A stretch of DNA of 64,000 nucleotides from Variovorax paradoxus (GTDB lineage: Bacteria > Pseudomonadota > Gammaproteobacteria > Burkholderiales > Burkholderiaceae_C): contig CP063166.1 of assembly GCA_016806145.1 (NCBI GenBank), forward strand, positions 6,386,001 through 6,450,000. The letters are read 5' to 3'. The notes beneath the pieces are model-generated. The model did not search any database. It was not told the DNA's origin and saw nothing but the letters and a program-made list of their open reading frames with translations. Both the position numbers and the translations under genes were made by a program. Shown in pieces: positions 57,437 through 64,000 of the stretch. Within the stretch, counting starts at the first letter, position 1. Each line of letters begins with the position of its first letter.

Positions 57437-57958
57437 TCAGGCCCTGCCTTCGCGCACGTCCTCGCGCTGCTGCTTGAGCAGCTTGCTCTTGATGCGGTTG
57501 CGCTTGAGCGGCGACAGGTATTCGACGAAGACCTTGCCCAGCAGGTGGTCGAGCTCGTGCTGGATGCACACGGCCAGGAGGCCGTCGGCCTCGAGGCTGC
57601 GCAGCTCGCCGTCGAGGTCGAGCGCCTGCACCTTGACCGAGGTCGAACGCTCGACGCCGTCGTAGATGCCGGGCACCGAGAGGCAGCCTTCCTCGTTGAC
57701 GATCTTGTCGTCGCTGGCCCAGGTGATCTCGGGGTTGATCAGCACCAGCGGCTGGTCGCGCTCTTCCGACACGTCGATGACCACGACCCGTTCATGCACG
57801 TTGACCTGGGTGGCGGCCAGGCCGATGCCGTTGGCGTCGTACATGGTCTCGAGCATGTCGGCGACCAGGGCCTTGATGCGCGCGTCCACGCCCTGCACGG
57901 GCTTGGCCACCGTGTGCAGGCGCTTGTCCGGGTAACTCAGAATGATTCGTTTGGCCAT
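57437..57958 (-). CDS. def: Peptide deformylase
   Basis: A 173-aa iron/zinc enzyme that removes the N-formyl group from new proteins. All three motifs are present: GIGLAATQV (residues about 45-53), [11 protein letters not shown] (Cys ligand near 91) and QHELDHLLG (HExxH-type near 133). It is first in def-lipoprotein-fmt and divergent from the LysM protein. Confidence 0.95.
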   Translation of the reverse strand: MAKRIILSYPDKRLHTVAKPVQGVDARIKALVADMLETMYDANGIGLAATQVNVHERVVVIDVSEERDQPLVLINPEITWASDDKIVNEEGCLSVPGIYDGVERSTSVKVQALDLDGELRSLEADGLLAVCIQHELDHLLGKVFVEYLSPLKRNRIKSKLLKQQREDVREGRA

Positions 57959-58118
57959 GAAATCGGGGGGAAGTTGTGGCTATTTTCGCCAATTCGGCGG
58001 CTCCAGGCCGCGCGTTTGCCGGATAAACGTTGCCCTTCCGGGGGCTTGGCGCCAGAATTCGTAGCAAATTGTGAGATTCGTATGCGCCGCGATACGTCGC
58101 GCGCTCACCCATCCAGAC

Positions 58119-59336
58119 ATGAAAAAGCTCCCAATCCCGGCCCGACGCCCGAACCTCTCCGCCTCCCTGGCAGCCCTCGCGGTCGTTGCGGCGGGTGGCG
58201 TCGGCACCACGGCCTGGGCGCAGAATTATCCGATCACCCCGCAGCAGCGCGCCACGGCCCAGCAGACCGCCCAGGCCGGCGTGCCGCTGAGCGAGCTGGC
58301 GCCCAACGCGCCCGACGAGTACACGGTCAAGCCCGGCGACACGCTCTGGGCCATCTCGCGCCTGTACCTGCTGCGCCCCTGGCGCTGGCCCGAGCTCTGG
58401 GGCATGAACATCAACGAGATCGCGAACCCGCATCGCATCTACCCGGGCCAGGTGCTCTACCTCGACAAGAGCGGCGGCCGCGCCCGCCTCACCACGCGCC
58501 GCGGCGCCGGCGGCGGCGAGGGCGGCACCATCAAGCTGACGCCGCGCACCCGCTTCGACTCGCTGGCCGGCATGGCGCTGCCCACGCTCAACCCGAGCCT
58601 GATCGAGCCCTTCCTCAGCGAACCGATCGTGGTCGACGAGAACACGCTGCAGGCCGCGCCGCGCATCGTGGCCGGCAACGACAGCCGCGTGCTGCTGTCG
58701 CGCGGCGACCGCGCCTACGCGCGCGGCGAGAAAGATACGCCGCTGGTCGAGGTCCCGGGCCCGCTGCAGCACTACCGCGTGTTCCGCAGCGCCACGCCGC
58801 TCAAGGACCCCGGCACCGGCGAGATCCTCGGCTACGAAGCCCAGTACCTGGGCAAGGTCCGGCTGCAGCGTGGCGAATCGACCACGGTCGAGACCAAGGA
58901 CGACAAGGACTACATCACGGTCGTGCCCGCCACCGTCGACGTGATCGCGGCGCGCGAGGAAATCCGCGCCGGCGACCGCCTGCTGCCCGAGCCGCCGCGC
59001 CAGCTGCTGAGCTACGCGCCGCGCGCGCCGTCCACGCAGGTCGAGGGCCGCATCGTGTCGGTCTACGGCAACGCGGTGCAGTTCGCGGCGCAGAACCAGG
59101 TGGTGGCCATCAACAAGGGCACGCGCGACGGCATCGACAGCGGCCACGTGCTGGCGATCCTCAAGAACGGCGAGACCATCCTCGACCGCACCGGCGAGAA
59201 GAAGGAAACCATCAAGCTGCCGAACGAACGCATCGGCCTGCTGATGGTGTTCCGCCCCTTCGAGAAGGTCTCGTACGCGCTGGTGCTCGAAATCAACGAC
59301 ACCCCGCGCGCCGGCGACTTCATCGTCAACCCCTGA
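58119..59336 (+). CDS. Exported LysM-domain protein
   Basis: A 405-aa periplasmic protein. The signal peptide ends near TTAWAQ (residue 39). A LysM domain follows at about 75-125 (YTVKPGDTLWAISRLYLLRPWRWPELWGMN, then IYPGQVLYL), which binds peptidoglycan. The remaining 280 residues have no named domain that I recognise; they contain repeated beta-rich segments such as GYEAQYLGKVRLQRGESTTVE and GDRLLPEP. Proteins of this type are conserved next to dprA in betaproteobacteria. A cell-wall-linked role is likely. It lies 16 bp before dprA on the same strand. Confidence 0.85.
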   Translation: MKKLPIPARRPNLSASLAALAVVAAGGVGTTAWAQNYPITPQQRATAQQTAQAGVPLSELAPNAPDEYTVKPGDTLWAISRLYLLRPWRWPELWGMNINEIANPHRIYPGQVLYLDKSGGRARLTTRRGAGGGEGGTIKLTPRTRFDSLAGMALPTLNPSLIEPFLSEPIVVDENTLQAAPRIVAGNDSRVLLSRGDRAYARGEKDTPLVEVPGPLQHYRVFRSATPLKDPGTGEILGYEAQYLGKVRLQRGESTTVETKDDKDYITVVPATVDVIAAREEIRAGDRLLPEPPRQLLSYAPRAPSTQVEGRIVSVYGNAVQFAAQNQVVAINKGTRDGIDSGHVLAILKNGETILDRTGEKKETIKLPNERIGLLMVFRPFEKVSYALVLEINDTPRAGDFIVNP

Positions 59337-59352
59337 CCCACCCGGTTCCCGC

Positions 59353-60507
59353 GTGGACCGCGCAGAACTCGCGGGCTGGCTGCGGCTGTCGATGACGCCG
59401 GGCATCGGCGACGGCACCGCCCGTCGCCTGCTGGCCGCGTTCGGCCTGCCGGCAGACGTCTTCGGCCAGACCGAGGCCGCGCTGCAGCAGGTGGTGAGCG
59501 AAGCGCAGGCCGCGGCGCTGCGGCAGATGCCGGCCAACCTGCAGGCGCTGATCGACCAGACCCAGCTGTGGCTGCGCCAGCGCGAGGACGGCCCGGATGC
59601 GGTGGTGCGCCGCATCGTCACGCTCGGCGACCCCGGCTATCCGCGCTCGCTGCTCGAGACCGCCGACCCGCCACTGATGCTGCACGTGCTGGGCGCCGAA
59701 GCCTTCGACCTGACCCAGCTCGACCACAGCCTCGCCGTGGTCGGCAGCCGCAACCCGACGCCGCAGGGCGCCTCGAACGCGCGCGCCTTTGGCCGCGCGC
59801 TCGGCGAGGCCGGCCTGCCGGTGATCTCGGGCCTGGCGCTCGGCGTGGACGGCGCCGCGCACCAGGGTGCGCTCGATGCGGCCGATGCCGCGGGCGCCGG
59901 GCCGCGGCTGGCCACGGTGGCGGTGGTCGGTACCGGACTCGACCGCGTCTATCCGGCGCGGCATCGCGAGCTCGCGCAGCGCATCACGCAGCAGGGCCTG
60001 ATCGTCAGCGAGTTCCTGCTCGGCACGCCGCCGCTCACGCAGAACTTTCCGAAGCGCAACCGGCTGATCGCAGGACTCGCGCGCGGCACGCTGGTGGTCG
60101 AGGCGGCGCTCGCCTCGGGCTCGCTGATCACGGCGCGGCTCACCTCCGAACAGGGCAAGGACGTGTTCGCGATCCCCGGCTCGATCCACTCGCCACAGTC
60201 GCGCGGCTGCCACGCACTGATCCGCCAGGGCGCGAAGCTGGTCGAGTCGGTGGCCGACATCCTCGAGGAATTGCAGCCCGTGGCGCGGCAGCCGTCGCCC
60301 GACACCTTCACGCCATGGAACGGCGACACGACCCACGGGGATCCGTTGCTCGAGGCGCTGGGTTTCGATCCGGTGAGTCTCGATGCGCTCGGCGCGCGCA
60401 CCGGCTGGAGTGCCGCGGCGCTGCAGGCCCGCATGCTCGAGCTCGAGCTCGATGGCCGCGTGGCGCGCCTGCCGGGCGGGCTGTTCCAGCGCATGGGCGC
60501 GGCCTGA
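59353..60507 (+). CDS. dprA: DNA-processing protein DprA
   Basis: A 384-aa protein that loads RecA on incoming single-stranded DNA during natural transformation. It has an N-terminal helix-hairpin region (LAGWLRLSMTPGIGDGTARRLLAAF), the Rossmann-like core VVGSRNPTPQGASNARAFGRAL, ISGLALGVDGAAHQGAL and NRLIAGLARGTLVVEAALASGSLITA, and a C-terminal winged helix (WSAAALQARMLELELDGRVARLPGGLFQR). The GTG at 59353 gives a normal N-terminus. Followed by smg, as usual. Confidence 0.93.
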   Translation: MDRAELAGWLRLSMTPGIGDGTARRLLAAFGLPADVFGQTEAALQQVVSEAQAAALRQMPANLQALIDQTQLWLRQREDGPDAVVRRIVTLGDPGYPRSLLETADPPLMLHVLGAEAFDLTQLDHSLAVVGSRNPTPQGASNARAFGRALGEAGLPVISGLALGVDGAAHQGALDAADAAGAGPRLATVAVVGTGLDRVYPARHRELAQRITQQGLIVSEFLLGTPPLTQNFPKRNRLIAGLARGTLVVEAALASGSLITARLTSEQGKDVFAIPGSIHSPQSRGCHALIRQGAKLVESVADILEELQPVARQPSPDTFTPWNGDTTHGDPLLEALGFDPVSLDALGARTGWSAAALQARMLELELDGRVARLPGGLFQRMGAA

Positions 60508-60644
60508 ACGCACGACGGCGCACGGCCGCGCACCACCCGCCACCGTCGCGCACGGCCTCGCGAGCGGCCATCGGTGTTTACGCCGATCCTTGCATTTGCA
60601 CCACGCGTCGCGCCGCATCCATCGTCGTGGGCTATATTGGGCCC

Positions 60645-61160
60645 ATGTTCGAAGTGCTCGTGTTCGTCTACGAAAACTACTGGCGCAGCGATGCCTGCCC
60701 TGAACCCGAACAATTGAGCCGCAAGCTCAGCGCCCACGGCTTCGAGGCCGAGGAGATACGCGATGCCTTGCAATGGCTCGATGGCCTGAGCCTCGCCACG
60801 CAGGGCGTGCAGCTCACGCGCAACGACGAGGAGGGCAGCGTCACCGTCGCGCCTCGCCGCGCCACCGAGGCCACGATGCCGCAGTCACCCGATTCGATGC
60901 GCGTGTACTCGCAATCCGAGCAGGAGCACCTGGGCGCCGAATGCCTGGGCTTCATCCAGTTCCTCGAAGGCTCGAACGTGCTGCCTTGCGACATGCGCGA
61001 GATCGTGGTCGAGCGCGCGATGGCCGCGCCCGGCGCGCCGGTGGCGCTCGACGAGCTCAAGATCATCGTGCTGATGGTGCACTGGAGCACCGGTATCGAG
61101 CCCGATGCGCTGGTGCTCGACGAGCTCTGCGAGAGCCACGAAGGCCGGCTCGCGCACTGA
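60645..61160 (+). CDS. smg: Smg (DUF494) family protein
   Basis: A 171-aa cytoplasmic protein of the Smg/DUF494 family, typically encoded between dprA and topA. It shows MFEVLVFVYENYWR, ALQWLDGLSLA, RVYSQSEQEHLGAECLGFIQFLE and the C-terminal LDELKIIVLMVHWS. A role has been linked to DNA topology or transformation genes by neighbourhood only. A TATATT promoter-like element lies just before the start. topA does not follow here; a convergent DUF1631 gene does. Confidence 0.88.
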   Translation: MFEVLVFVYENYWRSDACPEPEQLSRKLSAHGFEAEEIRDALQWLDGLSLATQGVQLTRNDEEGSVTVAPRRATEATMPQSPDSMRVYSQSEQEHLGAECLGFIQFLEGSNVLPCDMREIVVERAMAAPGAPVALDELKIIVLMVHWSTGIEPDALVLDELCESHEGRLAH

Positions 61161-61173
61161 GCCTTTCGGCGCC

Positions 61174-63594
61174 TCAGTTCAACAAGCGCTCGGGATTCGC
61201 GTCGAGCTTCGCGAGCGCCTCGCGCGTGGCGCGCACCGTCAGCGTTTCTTCCTCGGCCGGCGTCAGCAGCCCGGCCTGCAGATAGGACGCGAGCCGCCCG
61301 GCCTGGATCAGGAAGCTGCGCCCGTCGGCCGAGGCGAACAGGTGCAGCTGCTTGCGATCGCTGCGCCAGACGAACTGGACCTGGCTCACGCGGTCGTTGT
61401 GGTCGAGCATGAACCAGGTGCCCACCTGCAGCTCGTTGGCCCAGGCCAGCATGTCCTCGTTCGCGCGCGCGCCCGGCGTGTCGGCCACCACCTCGATGGC
61501 GCTCGCGTCCACGCCCAGCAGCAGCTCGATGTTGGTGGCATCGAGCGGCAGCTCGGCATCGCCGCCGCTGTCGCTCACGAAGTCCTCGAGGTGCGCGAGC
61601 CGCTCGGCCATGGCCTCGATCTTGGCCTGCGGAATGGCCTCGGTCTTGAGCATGAAGGCATCGGAGAGCGTCGCGCCGATGGTCTTGATGTAGGCCTCCT
61701 GCGGCTCGTCGACGATGCCCAGCAGCGCCATGCCCTGGCGCAGCCGCTGCAGCAGTTGCGGCAGGTCCTGGATCACGCGCGCGCGGTCGGTGCGGCTGGG
61801 CTTGGCGCTCGCGGCCCACACCAGTTCCGACGCCGCGCGCTTGAGCGTCACGGTCTGCTCGTCCTGGCCGCCGTAGCGCAGCGCGGCGATCGCCAGCACC
61901 TCGGCCCAGACCTTGAACAGGAATTCGCGGATCTCGTCGCGCACCGGCATGTCGTTGAGCATCTTGCGCAACTCGATGGTGTACTGGATCGCCATCGTCT
62001 CCTTCTGCTCGACCTGCTGCGCCACGCTCATCACGCGCTGCGCGGTGTCGCTCTGCGTGAGGTAGCGGTTGAGGAAGGCGACGAATTCGTCGAACACCAG
62101 CTTGAAGACGCGCTGCCCGGTCTCGGGGTACTGCTCGATCACTTGCACCACGCGCTTGATCTCGTTCTCGAGCGCGCTGCCCGAGATCGCGGCCGCGTCG
62201 AAGCCCATCACGCACGAGCCCATGCGGTCGATCAGCATGCGCGCGGGATGCTGCAAGGTGCCGAAGAACTCGGGCTCGGCGATGGCCACGCGCAGCACCG
62301 GCATCTGCAGCCGCGCGAACCACACGCGCGCCGAGAACGGAATGCGCTCCTCGGCCAGGATGGCCTGGAACATCAGCGCGACGATCTCGACCGTGGCCTT
62401 GTCGGCGGTGGTCGGCGCGCGCTTCTTGAGCTCGGTGCTGCGGCGGCGCAGGTCCGCGCTCTGCTGGATCAGCGTGGCCTGCTCGCCCGGCGCCTCGAGG
62501 TACTGGGTGGCGGCCGCGCGATAGGCGGCCTCGGCATCGGCGATGGCGCCCGCGAAGGTGCGCGAGAAGGGCCGCGGCGCGCCGAAGTCGGCGCCGCCCG
62601 CGCTGCCGCGGCCGTCGACGCCGATCGACGAGGCCGGCTGCGTGCTGTGGCCCGTGTCGCCGCCGATGCGGCCGGTGACGAAGCGCTTGAGGTTCAGCAG
62701 CGCGGTCTGCGCGCGCTGGCGCGCCGTGGCGAGCGGCGAACCGCCCGAGGGCACGCCGCCGCCGCGCTGGAACGCGCCGGGCACGGAGGCCGTCGCCGGC
62801 ACCGTGCCGCCCGGCGCCGCGGGGCCGCCGGCTTGCCAAACACCCGATGCACCCGATGCGGCCGTTGCGGCCGATGCGGCCGATGCTCCAGGCGCGCCCG
62901 GCCCGGTCGCGCCGCCCGATGCCGCCGTAGCGCCGCCGGTGCGCCGCACGAAGCTCTTGAGGTCGATCTCGGGCATCACGCCGTTGGCGACCAGGTGGGC
63001 GTTGGCGTCCTCGTAGGCCTTGGCGATCACGTCGACCAGCTGCGCCTGCACCGTGTCCTGCACGCGGGTCCAGAGCTGGCGGCTCAGGCCGGCGGCCAGC
63101 CATTGCTCGACCAGCAGCTTGGCCAGGGTCTCGGGCTTGAGCACGTCCTTGCCGTCGAGCTCGCTCGTGCCCTCGAGGTGCTGGATGCGCAGCCGCAGGT
63201 CGCTGAGCTCGAAGCTCGCGCGGTCGTGGATCCTCTGCGCCAGGCGCGAGGACAGGATGTTGCTTTCCACCACCTCGTCGCCGATCAGCTCGAGCCGCAG
63301 CATCTGCGTGTGCGAGGTCGAGCTGTGGAAGCCGCTGGCGCCGCTCTCGCCGAGCGCCTTGCGCCAGCCGGTCTGCGCGAGCGACACCCATTGCGAGGCA
63401 TGGCCCTGGAAGGCCACGAAATCGTCGCGGTTCTCCTGCATGGCGCGCGCGCTGCCGACCTCGGAAGCCAGCTGGGTCAGGCGGTCGCGGATGGCGCGGG
63501 CCAGCGGAACGATGGCGCCTTCCGTCGCCAGCACGAAACGCTCACGCGTCTCGCGAGCGAGCTGCAGGGACGAGGCTGATCGCGCGATGCTCAT
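61174..63594 (-). CDS. DUF1631 domain-containing protein
   Basis: An 806-aa cytoplasmic protein with no signal or membrane helix. The N-terminal helical region is LTQLASEVGSARAMQENRDDF. An Ala/Gly/Pro-rich linker follows near 225-275 with GASAASAATAASGASG. The conserved DUF1631 block extends to the end, including FSARVWFARLQMPVLRVAIAEPEFFG, HPARMLIDRMGS, FDEFVAFLNRYLTQ, and a PilZ-like C-terminal segment VGTWFMLDHNDRVSQVQFVWRSDRKQLHLFA. The last part suggests possible c-di-GMP or RNA binding, but this is unproven. The family is conserved in beta- and gammaproteobacteria with unknown function. Confidence 0.87.
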   Translation of the reverse strand: MSIARSASSLQLARETRERFVLATEGAIVPLARAIRDRLTQLASEVGSARAMQENRDDFVAFQGHASQWVSLAQTGWRKALGESGASGFHSSTSHTQMLRLELIGDEVVESNILSSRLAQRIHDRASFELSDLRLRIQHLEGTSELDGKDVLKPETLAKLLVEQWLAAGLSRQLWTRVQDTVQAQLVDVIAKAYEDANAHLVANGVMPEIDLKSFVRRTGGATAASGGATGPGAPGASAASAATAASGASGVWQAGGPAAPGGTVPATASVPGAFQRGGGVPSGGSPLATARQRAQTALLNLKRFVTGRIGGDTGHSTQPASSIGVDGRGSAGGADFGAPRPFSRTFAGAIADAEAAYRAAATQYLEAPGEQATLIQQSADLRRRSTELKKRAPTTADKATVEIVALMFQAILAEERIPFSARVWFARLQMPVLRVAIAEPEFFGTLQHPARMLIDRMGSCVMGFDAAAISGSALENEIKRVVQVIEQYPETGQRVFKLVFDEFVAFLNRYLTQSDTAQRVMSVAQQVEQKETMAIQYTIELRKMLNDMPVRDEIREFLFKVWAEVLAIAALRYGGQDEQTVTLKRAASELVWAASAKPSRTDRARVIQDLPQLLQRLRQGMALLGIVDEPQEAYIKTIGATLSDAFMLKTEAIPQAKIEAMAERLAHLEDFVSDSGGDAELPLDATNIELLLGVDASAIEVVADTPGARANEDMLAWANELQVGTWFMLDHNDRVSQVQFVWRSDRKQLHLFASADGRSFLIQAGRLASYLQAGLLTPAEEETLTVRATREALAKLDANPERLLN

Positions 63595-63759
63595 TGAGGA
63601 AGATCAGGGGGCAGGTACCGGTTTCACCCGACAGACGCGAGCTTGCATCGGGAAGCGCATCCGCACAAGGGTGCGCGCCCGGTCGCGTTGCATGGGCGCC
63701 TCGCGGCGAGGGACGGGCCCGACTTTACCTTGCCCAGCGCACGCCGCAGCGGCGCCGCT

Positions 63760-64000
63760 TCAGACCACCGCGCCGGCGTTCGGATCGTCCGGATCGCCGT
63801 CGCGCTTGACCGGGCCCTTGATCAGGTCCTCGCGCTTGATGCCGAGCCACATCGCGATGGCGGCCGCCACGAAGCACGACGAATAGATGCCGAAGCAGAT
63901 GCCGATGGTGAGCGCCAGCGCGAAGTAGTGCAGCGTCGGACCGCCGAAGAAGAACATCGAGAGCACCACGAGCTGCGTGGAGCCGTGGGTGATGATGGTC
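63760..64000 (-). CDS. secF: Protein translocase subunit SecF, 3' part (cut by window edge)
   Basis: The last 80 or so residues of SecF, the inner-membrane partner of SecD that drives late protein export through SecYEG. Visible are TIITHGSTQLVVLSMFFF, then GGPTLHYFALALTIGICFGIYSSCFVAAAIAMWLGIKRED, the terminal two transmembrane helices with the SecF signature, and a charged tail ending DDPNAGAVV. The 5' part and secD lie beyond the right edge. In many relatives secDF follows tgt directly; here it is 48 kb away. Confidence 0.9.
   Translation of the reverse strand, partial: TIITHGSTQLVVLSMFFFGGPTLHYFALALTIGICFGIYSSCFVAAAIAMWLGIKREDLIKGPVKRDGDPDDPNAGAVV

Overview
The window looks like chromosome of a high-GC betaproteobacterium in the Comamonadaceae, most probably Variovorax or a close relative. 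This is inferred from very GC-rich third codon positions, two orphan Bug-type (tripartite tricarboxylate) solute-binding proteins, the queA/tgt, purE-purK, def-fmt and dprA-smg groupings, and recognisable protein sequences. No rRNA, tRNA, CRISPR array, transposase or prophage gene was seen. The last gene (secF) runs off the right edge.

Layout. 0-7.3 kb: a redox-stress block with a Bug protein, a periplasmic thioredoxin, an OmpR-type response regulator, a divergent Ohr-type peroxidase, the sensor kinase, a DipZ/CcdA-thioredoxin fusion and a LysE exporter. Three copies of one putative operator (GGATAC-N3-GGCATAC) tie the thioredoxin, regulator and ohr promoters together. 7.4-11.9 kb: recG, a frameshifted membrane/epimerase fusion gene and a DUF4166 gene. 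11.9-16.2 kb: the queuosine genes queA and tgt, split by a low-GC two-gene cassette (AAA ATPase plus TOPRIM-like protein) that looks like an anti-phage module. 16.3-24.5 kb: an SDR dehydrogenase, a leftward operon of poorly characterised envelope proteins (YiaA, a 159-aa protein, DUF2145, a zinc-ribbon membrane protein, a frameshifted DUF3597), an MFS-acyltransferase fusion, a ceramidase-like membrane hydrolase and an XRE regulator. A 19-bp operator occurs both at the regulator gene and at the yiaA operon.

24.6-36.2 kb: housekeeping genes (pyrF, a frameshifted uracil-DNA glycosylase, rimI, tsaB, an EamA permease, a DeoR regulator, a NudK-like hydrolase, PBP4, a lipase-like lipoprotein, Sua5, purK, purE). 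36.2-41 kb: CnoX-like thioredoxin/TPR protein, hipBA, a META-domain lipoprotein and a 507-aa lipoprotein of unknown function. 41.2-47.3 kb: purC, fba, an esterase, pyk and pgk, which put much of lower glycolysis together. 47.4-54.9 kb: a LysR regulator divergent from a catabolic operon (VOC protein, alpha/beta hydrolase, FAD monooxygenase, DUF2783, MBL-fold protein, Bug protein, beta-hydroxyacid dehydrogenase), probably for an aromatic or related acid. 54.9-64 kb: azlCD, fmt, a BamE-like lipoprotein, def, a LysM protein, dprA, smg, a DUF1631 gene and the 3' end of secF.

Three genes (SDR fusion, DUF3597, uracil-DNA glycosylase) are each broken by what looks like one missing base, all in GC-rich runs. 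This resembles residual sequencing error more than biology. Most leftward operons use ATGA/GTGA stop-start overlaps, implying translational coupling. Several convergent gene pairs are separated by large inverted repeats that probably act as two-way terminators.
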